A stretch of 64,000 nt of DNA from Firmicutes bacterium HGW-Firmicutes-11 (GTDB taxonomy: Bacteria; Bacillota; Clostridia; Peptostreptococcales; Anaerovoracaceae): NCBI GenBank assembly GCA_002840285.1, contig PHAE01000005.1, positions 1 through 64,000 on the forward strand, written 5' to 3'. Positions within the stretch are counted from its first letter, which is position 1, and each line of letters begins with the position of its first letter. Below, in pieces: positions 1 to 7,385 of the stretch. The notes below the pieces were generated by a model, which did not search any database, was not told the origin of the DNA, and saw only the letters and a program-made list of their open reading frames with translations. The position numbers and the translations under genes were made by a program.

Positions 1-777
1 CGGGAACGTCCTTTTCGGGCGCCTCACCATACCAGCTCTGTCGCCGCCATGACAGGAGGCGGGGGCAAACCGAAACCGGGAGAGATCTCCCTTGCACACT
101 GTGGCATTTTGTTTCTTGACGAGTTGCCGGAATTCAGACGATCGGTACTGGAAGTTCTTCGTCAGCCGCTGGAGGATCGGACGATCACCCTCGCCCGCGC
201 ATTCGCAACGGTAGAGTATCCTGCCAGCATACTATTGATCGCCGCCATGAACCCTTGCCCCTGCGGCCATCTCGGCGATCCGGTCAAACGCTGCAGCTGC
301 AGTGAATACCAGATCAGACAGTATCGATCCCGCATATCGGGACCGCTTCTTGACCGGATCGACATGAAGATCGATGTGTTCCCTCCCGCCTACGACGCCT
401 TTGGCTGGGATAGGATAAAACAAACTCCCGAATCAAATTCTTCAGCGATGAAAACAGAGGTCCTCAAAGCCAGAGACATTCAGAACAGGCGTTATCGAAA
501 AGAGCCGATCCTTTGGAATTCCCAACTGACACCGGAACTGATCAAAAGACATTGTCGGCCTGACAAGGCTGGAGAAGAGATATTGAAGCATGCCGATGCA
601 AGGTATTGTTTTTCCGCCAGAGCGCATCATAAGATCCTTCGTCTCTCAAGAACGATCGCCGATCTCGATGGTGCCGAAGCCATCACAGAAAGACACATTG
701 CGGAAGCTATCGGGTATCGGTGTCCGGAAGCAAAAGATAACAACGCGCCGAAAGGAACTACCCATGGAAATTCATAG
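1..777 (+). CDS. comM: ComM/YifB-family Mg-chelatase-like AAA+ ATPase, C-terminal part (5' end outside window)
   Basis: The reading frame is open from base 1 and runs to a TAG at 775-777, so only the C-terminal 258 residues are present. The visible part begins with the family signature RPFRAPHHTSSVAA, followed by the GEISLAHCGILFLDELPEF Walker B segment, a second-region AAMNPCPCG motif and the C-terminal Mg_chelatase_C helical domain. ComM proteins are ring AAA+ helicases that extend heteroduplex during natural transformation in Gram-negatives; the role in Bacillota is less clear. It overlaps dprA by 14 bp, and dprA is another transformation/recombination gene, so the two are probably co-transcribed. 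Confidence 0.95.
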   Translation, partial: RERPFRAPHHTSSVAAMTGGGGKPKPGEISLAHCGILFLDELPEFRRSVLEVLRQPLEDRTITLARAFATVEYPASILLIAAMNPCPCGHLGDPVKRCSCSEYQIRQYRSRISGPLLDRIDMKIDVFPPAYDAFGWDRIKQTPESNSSAMKTEVLKARDIQNRRYRKEPILWNSQLTPELIKRHCRPDKAGEEILKHADARYCFSARAHHKILRLSRTIADLDGAEAITERHIAEAIGYRCPEAKDNNAPKGTTHGNS

Positions 778-1624
778 AATTACAATGGCCGATTCCAGCT
801 ACCCTTCCTCGCTGCGATCGATCAAGGATCCTCCCAAAGAGCTGTATTTCAGTGGAAATATAGATCTTCTCGAAAGCGACTGCCTCGCGGTAGTGGGTGC
901 CAGAAAAGCGACCGCTTACGGCAAATGGGTCGCTCACAGTATCGCCAAACGTGCGGCCGCACACGACATCGTCGTTGTCAGCGGGATGGCAGATGGTATC
1001 GACACAGCTGCCCACAGAGGAGCCATAGAAGGTGACGGCGGCACCATCGCGGTGCTTGGCTGTGGAATCGATATCTGCTATCCCCAGAGCAACTGGGATC
1101 TCTGGAGAAAAATAGCAGCTCAGGGATTGCTCCTTTCAGAATATTCTCCCGGAACACCGCCGATGCCCTTTCGGTTCCCCTTGAGAAACCGGATCATCAG
1201 CGGACTTTCTGAGGTAGTGGTCATCGCCGAAGCCGGCTTGTCCAGCGGATCTCTCATCACTGCGGAATTGGCAGCGGATCAGGGCAGGGATGTCTATGCA
1301 GTACCGGGCAACATAAACGCGACTTCAAGCATCGGCGGTAACAAACTGATCCGTGACGGTGCCATCCCGGTGGTCGTGATCGATGACGTGCTGGAAGCCA
1401 TGGGGATCCTTGAAAAAAGAAAGTCGGGAAGCAAGAATTCCCATTTGGGAAATGACGAAAAAATACTGTTGCGCAGCATAAGTCAGGAAGGGGAAACGAC
1501 CCTTGACCGGCTTTGTAAAATGACAGGAAAGACAGCATCAGAAGTCAACGCATTGGTGACGATTCTTGAGATGAAAGGGGAACTGATGACGTCCATGGGG
1601 AAAATATTTATTGCAAAATATTGA
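764..1624 (+). CDS. dprA: DNA-processing protein DprA (Smf)
   Basis: This encodes 286 residues. DprA binds incoming single-stranded DNA and loads RecA. The Rossmann-like core carries VVGARKATAYGKWVAH, VSGMADGIDTAAHRGA, VLGCGIDICYP and the SEYSPGTPP-F-RNRIISGLSE signature; a small winged-helix domain follows in the last 65 residues. An in-frame ATG exists 174 bp further upstream inside comM, but the extension has no homology, whereas ATG 764 has AAGGA seven bases before it and starts just ahead of the conserved core. The N-terminal SAM-like helical domain of longer DprA proteins is missing or very short. It is followed by topA, as in Bacillus. Confidence 0.93.
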   Translation: MEIHRITMADSSYPSSLRSIKDPPKELYFSGNIDLLESDCLAVVGARKATAYGKWVAHSIAKRAAAHDIVVVSGMADGIDTAAHRGAIEGDGGTIAVLGCGIDICYPQSNWDLWRKIAAQGLLLSEYSPGTPPMPFRFPLRNRIISGLSEVVVIAEAGLSSGSLITAELAADQGRDVYAVPGNINATSSIGGNKLIRDGAIPVVVIDDVLEAMGILEKRKSGSKNSHLGNDEKILLRSISQEGETTLDRLCKMTGKTASEVNALVTILEMKGELMTSMGKIFIAKY

Positions 1625-1639
1625 CTTTGGCACTATAAT
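1611..1639 (+). promoter_or_regulatory. Candidate sigma-A promoter for topA
   Basis: TTGCAA (1611-1616), 17-bp spacer, TATAAT (1634-1639). The -35 box lies in the last codons of dprA. Transcription would begin near 1646, leaving a roughly 60-nt leader before topA. Confidence 0.55.
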
Positions 1640-1648
1640 CATTCAATG

Positions 1649-1686
1649 TAGCGCGAAATTCCTACTATTATATTGCATAGCGCGAA
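1649..1686 (+). repeat. Two TAGCGCGAA direct repeats in the topA leader
   Basis: The 9-mer TAGCGCGAA occurs at 1649-1657 and again at 1678-1686, exactly 29 bp apart, with an AT-rich stretch between. Both copies lie downstream of the predicted topA start of transcription. Possible protein-binding sites; no known regulator is recognised. Confidence 0.4.
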
Positions 1687-1708
1687 GTGAAACGAACAGG
1701 AGGAATCC

Positions 1709-3790
1709 ATGGGCAATAAAACCCTGGTCATCGTAGAGTCTCCATCCAAGGCGAAAACGATCGGAAAATTTTTAGGGACAAAATATAAGGTAATGGCTTC
1801 TGTCGGTCATATCCGTGACTTGCCGAAAAGCAAGTTGGGCATTGACGTAGATAACAACTTTGAACCTCAGTACATACCCATCCGAGGCAAGGGCGACATC
1901 ATCAAAGCGTTGAAAAAGGAAGCGAAGACGGCCGACAAGATCTTGCTTGCGACTGACCCTGATCGGGAAGGAGAGGCGATCTCCTGGCACATTGCGTATC
2001 TGTTAGGTATAGACAAGGACGCTGCTTGTAGAGTCGAGTTCAATGAGATCACAAAAAACACTGTGCAAGGGGCAGTCAAACACCCGCGTGTCATCGATAA
2101 CAAACTGGTGGACGCGCAACAGGCCAGACGTATCCTGGACCGACTGGTTGGATATAAGATCAGCCCTTTGCTTTGGCGAAAGATCCGGAGAGGGCTGTCG
2201 GCAGGCCGAGTGCAGTCGGCAGCACTGAAAATCATCTGTGACCGTGAAAAAGCGATCCGCGAATTTGTCCCAAAAGAATACTGGAACATCACGGCTCTTC
2301 TGGAAAAGACGAACAGATCTGCCGGGAAAGAGGCAAAAAAACGACAATTCACAGCAAAGCTTTCTGAGTATAAGGGGAAGAAACTCTCTGTAGAAACCAA
2401 GGTGGCCGCAGACAAGATACTTGCTGCATTGGACGCATCTGCTTATATCGTCAAGAGCGTAGAGGAAAAGGAACGGGTGAAGAAACCTTTCCCACCCTTT
2501 ACCACCAGCAGCCTTCAACAGGAGGCGTCAAACAAGCTGGGTTTCTTTACAAAAAAGACCATGCTCATCGCACAACAGCTGTATGAAGGGATCGAAATCA
2601 AAGGCCACGGCACCGTAGGTCTTGTTTCCTATATCCGTACCGATTCTGTCCGTGTTTCAGAAGAAGCGAAAGCGGCGGCGATCCAATACATCACCGACAA
2701 CTACTCCAAAACGTATCTGGGCAACCACGAGTATGCAAACAAAAAGAAGGACGTACAGGATGCTCACGAAGCCATCCGTCCCAGCGATGTGAATCTACAT
2801 CCGGACCTGATCAAGGAATCACTTTCGAAAGACCAATACAATCTATACAAACTCATTTGGTCCAGATTCCTGGCAAGTCGCATGGCTCCGGCAGTGTTTG
2901 ATGTGGTAGCCGCTGATATCGGCAACGGAGATTATACCTTCCGTGCCTCCGGCAGTCGTTTGAAATTCGACGGCTATTTGAAAATCTACAACAATACGGC
3001 AGAAGAAGACGAAGAAAAAATGCTGCCACAACTGTCGGAAGGGGAAGACCTGAAGTTGATCGATCTCACAGGAGAACAGAACTTCACCCAGCCCCCGTCT
3101 CGGTTCTCGGAAGCTTCACTGGTCAAGGATCTGGAAGAAAAGAACATCGGCCGCCCAAGTACTTACGCGCCGATCATCGCCACCTTGATCGAACGAAAAT
3201 ATATCACAAGAGAAAAGAAAGTCTTGCTCCCAACAGATTTGGGATTTGTTGTCACCGAACTGATGGAGACCTATTTCAAGGAAATCGTCGACGCCGGTTT
3301 CACCGCCGAAATGGAAGACAAACTGGATTCGGTCGAAGTGGATGACGTCAACTGGAAAGATATCGTCAGCGGATTTTACGCTACGCTGAAAGAAGAGTTG
3401 GAGATCGCCGACAGCAAGATCGAAAAAATGAAGGTGGAGGATGAACTCACCGATGAGATCTGTGAACTGTGCGGCAAGCAGATGGCAGTCAAGCATGGAC
3501 GGTTCGGCGAATTTCTGGCTTGCAGCGGATATCCGGATTGTAAGAATACAAAACCACGGTTACGCAAGATCGATATCGCCTGTCCCAAATGCGGAAGGGA
3601 CATCGTCGCGAGGAAGAGCAAAAGCGGAAAACTGTTCTTTGGATGTAGCGGTTATCCGGATTGCAATCAACTCTATTGGAACAAACCTGTGGAGACAAAG
3701 TGCCCCGAGTGCGGTTCCCTGCTCACAGAGAAGAAAACGAAGACTACAAATCTTGTTTGCTCCAACCCGGAATGCGGGTATAAAGAATAG
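1709..3790 (+). CDS. topA: DNA topoisomerase I (type IA)
   Basis: This 693-aa enzyme relaxes negative supercoils by single-strand passage. The Toprim domain opens the protein (VIVESPSKAKTIGKF, with Glu10) and carries the metal-binding ATDPDREGEA motif (Asp83, Asp85, Glu87). The catalytic tyrosine is Tyr308 in GLVSYIRTDS. The C-terminus has three zinc-ribbon modules of CxxC...C-x4/5-C type from about residues 585, 628 and 666, the usual Firmicute arrangement. The start has AGGAGG eight bases upstream. In Bacillus, trmFO and xerC lie between topA and hslV; both are absent here and hslV follows after 39 bp. Confidence 0.98.
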   Translation: MGNKTLVIVESPSKAKTIGKFLGTKYKVMASVGHIRDLPKSKLGIDVDNNFEPQYIPIRGKGDIIKALKKEAKTADKILLATDPDREGEAISWHIAYLLGIDKDAACRVEFNEITKNTVQGAVKHPRVIDNKLVDAQQARRILDRLVGYKISPLLWRKIRRGLSAGRVQSAALKIICDREKAIREFVPKEYWNITALLEKTNRSAGKEAKKRQFTAKLSEYKGKKLSVETKVAADKILAALDASAYIVKSVEEKERVKKPFPPFTTSSLQQEASNKLGFFTKKTMLIAQQLYEGIEIKGHGTVGLVSYIRTDSVRVSEEAKAAAIQYITDNYSKTYLGNHEYANKKKDVQDAHEAIRPSDVNLHPDLIKESLSKDQYNLYKLIWSRFLASRMAPAVFDVVAADIGNGDYTFRASGSRLKFDGYLKIYNNTAEEDEEKMLPQLSEGEDLKLIDLTGEQNFTQPPSRFSEASLVKDLEEKNIGRPSTYAPIIATLIERKYITREKKVLLPTDLGFVVTELMETYFKEIVDAGFTAEMEDKLDSVEVDDVNWKDIVSGFYATLKEELEIADSKIEKMKVEDELTDEICELCGKQMAVKHGRFGEFLACSGYPDCKNTKPRLRKIDIACPKCGRDIVARKSKSGKLFFGCSGYPDCNQLYWNKPVETKCPECGSLLTEKKTKTTNLVCSNPECGYKE

Positions 3791-3829
3791 CATGTTTAAC
3801 GTGACAAACACAAAGTCAAGGAGGAAAGA

Positions 3830-4369
3830 ATGGGCAATTTTCATGCAACGACCATTGTAGCGGTCAGAAGAGAGAATGGCGATGTTTGCATCGGCGGCGA
3901 CGGACAGGTCACCATGGGTCAAACCTCCATTATGAAGCATTCGGCAAAGAAGGTCCGAAAAATCTATAAAAACACTGTTTTGGCGGGGTTTGCCGGATCT
4001 GTGGCCGACGCCTTTACATTGACGGAAAAGTTCGAGAAGAAACTGGAGGAGCACGGCGGCAACCTTAAGAGGGCAGCTGTTGCGTTGGCTCAACTTTGGC
4101 GCTCCGATCGGGCAATGCGTAACCTGGAAGCGCTGATGCTGGCGGCAGATCATGAAAACATCCTGCTGATTTCCGGAAACGGCGAAGTGATCGAGCCGGA
4201 CGAAGATTTTGTAGCGATCGGCTCTGGTGGCAATTTTGCTTACGCGGCAGCCCATGCACTCTATAAACATACAGACATGACAGCGGAGGAGATCGTCAGG
4301 GAATCACTGAACATCGCCGCATCCATCTGTGTCTATACCAATGACCACATCTCCGTTGAAAAACTCTAA
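3830..4369 (+). CDS. hslV: ATP-dependent protease proteolytic subunit HslV (ClpQ)
   Basis: This 179-aa protein is the N-terminal nucleophile peptidase of the two-tier HslVU protease. It begins [14 protein letters not shown], so the catalytic threonine would be Thr7 after removal of a short propeptide, as annotated for Bacillus cereus-type ClpQ. The GGDGQVT and [12 protein letters not shown] signatures and the [11 protein letters not shown] motif near the C-terminus are present. AGGAGG sits six bases before the ATG. It is followed by hslU after 21 bp, and the two must form one operon. Confidence 0.97.
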   Translation: MGNFHATTIVAVRRENGDVCIGGDGQVTMGQTSIMKHSAKKVRKIYKNTVLAGFAGSVADAFTLTEKFEKKLEEHGGNLKRAAVALAQLWRSDRAMRNLEALMLAADHENILLISGNGEVIEPDEDFVAIGSGGNFAYAAAHALYKHTDMTAEEIVRESLNIAASICVYTNDHISVEKL

Positions 4370-4390
4370 TCGCTAAAGGGGGTTTGTACA

Positions 4391-5818
4391 ATGACAACAC
4401 TATACCAGATGACGCCGAAGGAAATCGTTGAAGAACTGGACAAATACATCATCGGCCAGAACAGCGCCAAAAAATCCGTAGCAGTCGCTCTTCGTAACCG
4501 CTATCGGAGAAGTCTTCTCCCGGAGGAAATGAAGGAAGAGATCACGCCAAAGAACATATTGATGATCGGATCCACCGGTGTGGGAAAAACAGAGATCGCA
4601 AGAAGGCTTGCCAAGCTGGCAGATGCTCCATTTGTAAAAGTGGAGGCATCCAAATACAGCCAGGTCGGATATGTGGGAAAAGACGTGGACTCGATGGTCA
4701 GAGACCTGGTGGAAGCATCCATCCGGCTGACCAAGCAGAAGCGGCTGCAGGAGAAGTATTCGATCGCAGAGAACATTGCGGAAGAAAAGATCATTGAGGC
4801 GATCATCCCGGGGAAAAAGAAACCACAGAGCTCCGGCGGAGTGCGTGGTCCCTTTGACTTTATCATGGGAGGCAATTTCCAGCCGAACCAAACCCAGCAG
4901 AAATCCGAGCAGAAACCGGAAAACGCCGCAGAGCAAGCTGACATCGAACTGGCGAGAGAACAGGTCAGACAGCAGCTCAAAGACGGACTCTTAGAGGAAC
5001 AATTTATCGAAATCGAAGTCAGCGACAATCCCCAGACAAATACTCTGGATGTGGGCGAAGGCGGCATGGGGATCAGCCTGGGCAGCATTTTTGGTGACAT
5101 GATGCCCAAGAGGACCAAGAAGAAAAAAATGAGGGTCAAAGACGCAAGAAAGATCCTTCGTGAGCAAGAGGCCCAGAATCTCATCGACATGGAGCAGGTG
5201 ACAGCGGAAGCCCTTGAAAACGCTGAGCAAAACGGTATCATCTTCATCGACGAAATCGACAAGATCGCGTCTAGCAACAATTACACTTCCGGGGCGGATG
5301 TCTCAAGAGAAGGGGTACAAAGAGACATTCTTCCGATCGTAGAGGGCAGTGTGGTCAACACGAAGTATGGACCGGTCAAGACGGACCATATGCTTTTCAT
5401 AGGGGCCGGCGCCTTTTACATCTCCAAACCGACGGACCTGATCCCTGAGCTGCAAGGCCGTTTTCCGATCCGGGTCGAACTGGAAAACCTCACAAAGGAA
5501 GATTTTGTGCAAATCCTGACCGTGCCGGAAAACGCCCTGCTGAAACAGCACAAGATGCTTCTGGAAACCGAAGGAGTCAAGGTAACCTTCACCGACGATG
5601 CCGTTGACGAGGTTGCAACGATCGCGTTTTTGATCAATGAGCAATCAGAAAACATCGGCGCCAGAAGACTTCACACAGTGTTGGAAAAACTGCTTGAGGA
5701 AATCTCCTTCAGCCTTCCCGATGAGACACAAAACGAAGTCCTGATCGATGAGCAATATGTGAAAGAAAAATTTGCCGACCGGATACAGGCCGACGACATC
5801 GAAAGATTCATCCTGTAG
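4391..5818 (+). CDS. hslU: ATP-dependent protease ATPase subunit HslU (ClpY)
   Basis: This 475-aa AAA+ unfoldase feeds substrates into HslV. Walker A is GSTGVGKT (residues 60-67), the Walker B segment IIFIDEIDK is near residue 283, and the GADVSREGVQRDILPIVEG sensor region follows. The insertion (I) domain is long and rich in Gln/Glu. The C-terminus ends in DIERFIL, the hydrophobic tail that docks into HslV. The stop codon lies inside the first copy of a tandem GGGGACGG repeat. Confidence 0.97.
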   Translation: MTTLYQMTPKEIVEELDKYIIGQNSAKKSVAVALRNRYRRSLLPEEMKEEITPKNILMIGSTGVGKTEIARRLAKLADAPFVKVEASKYSQVGYVGKDVDSMVRDLVEASIRLTKQKRLQEKYSIAENIAEEKIIEAIIPGKKKPQSSGGVRGPFDFIMGGNFQPNQTQQKSEQKPENAAEQADIELAREQVRQQLKDGLLEEQFIEIEVSDNPQTNTLDVGEGGMGISLGSIFGDMMPKRTKKKKMRVKDARKILREQEAQNLIDMEQVTAEALENAEQNGIIFIDEIDKIASSNNYTSGADVSREGVQRDILPIVEGSVVNTKYGPVKTDHMLFIGAGAFYISKPTDLIPELQGRFPIRVELENLTKEDFVQILTVPENALLKQHKMLLETEGVKVTFTDDAVDEVATIAFLINEQSENIGARRLHTVLEKLLEEISFSLPDETQNEVLIDEQYVKEKFADRIQADDIERFIL

Positions 5819-5874
5819 AACATGGGGACGGTTCTTCTGTTCTAGTAGAACATGGGGACGGTTCTCTGTTCTAC
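5815..5874. repeat. Tandem pair of GGGGACGGTTCT palindromic repeats (REP-like)
   Basis: Two nearly identical 29-30-nt units, 5815-5844 and 5845-5873, each made of GTAGAACA, then TGGGGACGGTTCT(T)C, then TGTTCTA. The second copy has perfect 8-bp terminal arms GTAGAACA/TGTTCTAC, so each unit can fold into a hairpin. The first unit supplies the hslU stop codon. The GGGGACGGTTCT core recalls, from memory, dispersed repeats in many clostridial genomes; I cannot verify that here. Confidence 0.75.
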
Positions 5875-5895
5875 TACCTCGTATTATGATATGAA

Positions 5896-5930
5896 CGAAA
5901 GGGCTGGCGCCGATAGTGTCAGCCCTTTCG
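5896..5930 (+). terminator. Hairpin downstream of hslU; member of a dispersed AAGGGCTG-hairpin family
   Basis: Arms CGAAAGGGCTGGCGC (5896-5910) and GTGTCAGCCCTTTCG (5916-5930) give a 15-bp stem with two G-U pairs and a 5-nt loop. There is no strong T run right after it (AGTCTTTT), so termination is plausible but not certain. Two relatives occur after other genes at 40599-40628 and 61889-61918. Confidence 0.55.
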
Positions 5931-5976
5931 AGTCTTTTAAGTTCTTATGAAGCTCTTCCGGTCTCTTCACCCCTTA

Positions 5977-6014
5977 GTTGTCTTTTCGAGACCGATTATG
6001 ACGCAAAAGACAAC
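5977..6014. repeat. Inverted repeat GTTGTCTTTT-N18-AAAAGACAAC, copy 1
   Basis: Perfect 10-bp arms at 5977-5986 and 6005-6014 with an 18-nt spacer. An element with identical arms and the same spacer length, but different spacer sequence, lies at 6132-6169. The 117 bp between the two are very AT-rich and gene-free. Confidence 0.75.
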
Positions 6015-6131
6015 GTTTTGGCCATTATGGGGGCATATATGGATAATTATTTGAATATGTGATAATAATTATTCTGATTATTTATAAATTACCATATATT
6101 TCCTGCAATAATCAGTATATAGTGACATATT

Positions 6132-6169
6132 GTTGTCTTTTGATTCCATTCTGTTTATAAAAAGACAAC
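6132..6169. repeat. Inverted repeat GTTGTCTTTT-N18-AAAAGACAAC, copy 2
   Basis: Arms at 6132-6141 and 6160-6169, identical to those of copy 1 at 5977-6014, again with an 18-nt spacer. Together they bracket a 193-bp segment. It could be a pair of operators, a recombination site or the ends of a miniature element; nothing in the sequence decides among these. Confidence 0.75.
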
Positions 6170-6223
6170 CAAGGGATTTACTTAAGCCATTTGCCAAGCA
6201 TTTGCTACGCCAGCTGGGTGACA

Positions 6224-6308
6224 GCGAGCCGCCAGCAAACCGGCCACGAGCCGCCAGAGCGAGCCGCCAGCGGGATGCCAGAGGAGTGCTGGCTTGCCGC
6301 CAGAGGAG
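6224..6308. repeat. GC-rich island of short direct repeats between hslU and codY
   Basis: CGAGCCGCCAG occurs three times (6225-6235, 6247-6257, 6260-6270), a partial GCCGCCAG follows at 6296-6303, and GCCAGAGGAG occurs at 6277-6286 and 6299-6308. The block is strikingly GC-rich next to the AT-rich sequence on both sides. Two open frames crossing it (6130-6360 and 6191-6466) are repeat-derived and I do not call them genes. Confidence 0.65.
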
Positions 6309-6442
6309 CCCTAGTGGAGCGCCGGCCGTCTATGAGTGTGGCGCCGACTTCCCATGGTGATTGGAACAGCCTTTGTTTAAGCCGTTTGACAGGAATTGTC
6401 CCTGAAATGCAAACTTTTTTGAAAAATCAAAAATATCACTTC

Positions 6443-6467
6443 CATTTTCCGAAATATCAGCTATAAT
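6443..6467 (+). promoter_or_regulatory. codY -10 box with overlapping candidate CodY box
   Basis: TATAAT at 6462-6467 lies 37 bp before the codY start. The -35 position (6439-6444, CTTCCA) is poor. At 6443-6457 the sequence CATTTTCCGAAATAT matches the CodY consensus AATTTTCWGAAAATT at 11 of 15 positions. It sits just upstream of the -10 box, where bound CodY would block RNA polymerase. Confidence 0.5.
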
Positions 6468-6504
6468 TAGAGTTGAAATTTGATTAAATGGAGGTCATTT
6501 CAAT

Positions 6505-7284
6505 ATGGCAATGGATTTGCTCGATAAAATCAGAAAGCTGAACTGGGTCTTGCAGGAGAGCACTTCAGGAATCTTTTCCTTTCCCGATCTCTGCTCTATC
6601 TTAAGCGACCTGGAAGACGCCAATGTCTACATCGTGAACGTAAGAGGCAAGGTGCTCGGCGTACACTACAAGATCCAATCTGATAGTGCCGCGATCACCG
6701 ATCCGGAGACAGGTGTAGAGAAGTTTCCCAACGAATACAATGAGGCATTGCTGAAAGTCTCTGAGACCCAGGTGAACCTCACCCATGAACAAGCTCTTGA
6801 GATCTTTAAGTACGACTACGACACCTATGAAAAATTCCATCTCATCATACCCATCGTGTCCGGCGGGCAGCGTCTCGGCACATTGGTAGCCACCCGCTAC
6901 GACCCCATCTTTTCTGACGAGGATGTGATACTTGGAGAGTACGGCGCAACCGTCGTCGGCCTGGAGATCCTCAGAAGAAAAACTCTGGAGATGGAGGAGG
7001 AAGAACGGAGAAAGACCATCGTACAGATGGCCATAGCTACTCTGTCCTATTCGGAAGTGGAGGCAGTGCGCCAGATCTTCAAAGAACTGAAAGGCACGGA
7101 GGGACTTCTTGTAGCAAGCAAGATCGCCGACCGTTCCGGGATCACTCGTTCCGTGATCGTCAATGCGCTCCGAAAACTGGAAAGCGCCGGCGTCATCGAG
7201 ACCCGTTCTTTGGGAATGAAGGGCACCCACATCAAAATACTCAACAACAAGTTTAATAACGAACTGGAACGAATCAATCTGTGA
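6505..7284 (+). CDS. codY: GTP- and branched-chain-amino-acid-sensing global regulator CodY
   Basis: This 259-aa protein covers the full CodY fold: an N-terminal GAF domain (LLDKIRKLNWVLQES...FPDLCSILSDL, about 1-155) that binds Ile/Leu/Val, a linker helix, and a C-terminal winged helix (SKIADRSGITRSVIVNALRKLESAGVIETRSLG... around 205-250). GGAGG lies ten bases before the first ATG; a second ATG two codons on is too far from it. The position after hslVU is the conserved Firmicute neighbourhood, although here a repeat-filled gap and its own promoter separate it. A strong terminator follows. Confidence 0.98.
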   Translation: MAMDLLDKIRKLNWVLQESTSGIFSFPDLCSILSDLEDANVYIVNVRGKVLGVHYKIQSDSAAITDPETGVEKFPNEYNEALLKVSETQVNLTHEQALEIFKYDYDTYEKFHLIIPIVSGGQRLGTLVATRYDPIFSDEDVILGEYGATVVGLEILRRKTLEMEEEERRKTIVQMAIATLSYSEVEAVRQIFKELKGTEGLLVASKIADRSGITRSVIVNALRKLESAGVIETRSLGMKGTHIKILNNKFNNELERINL

Positions 7285-7300
7285 CCGATGGAACAACGCC

Positions 7301-7332
7301 CCCCGCTGTCAGATACGACAGCGGGGATTTTT
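7301..7332 (+). terminator. Intrinsic terminator of codY
   Basis: Perfect 10-bp stem CCCCGCTGTC/GACAGCGGGG with a 6-nt loop, followed by ATTTTTCT. Confidence 0.9.
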
Positions 7333-7349
7333 CTGTCTTTAGCGCTTTC

Positions 7350-7379
7350 TTTACGCGGACCGATTCTCCGTGGTATACT
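7350..7379 (+). promoter_or_regulatory. hflX promoter, giving a leaderless transcript
   Basis: TTTACG (7350-7355), 18-bp spacer, TATACT (7374-7379). The expected start point, 6-8 bases after the -10 box, coincides with the A of the hflX ATG at 7386. Confidence 0.55.
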
Positions 7380-7385
7380 TAGAAC

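Noticed and set aside
1621-1639. TTGACT followed by TATAAT upstream of topA
   Set aside because: Only 7 bp separate them. The TATAAT fits better with TTGCAA at 1611 at 17 bp.
1867-2518. Long minus-strand frames (182 and 171 codons) opposite topA
   Set aside because: Shadows of topA codon use without homology or start signals.
3830-3850. HslV N-terminal extension as a defect in the catalytic threonine
   Set aside because: MGNFHATT is the form found in some Bacillus ClpQ, where Thr7 is the annotated nucleophile.
6130-6466. Open frames of 76 and 91 codons across the GC-rich block
   Set aside because: They are built from short direct repeats, lack Shine-Dalgarno sites and resemble no protein.
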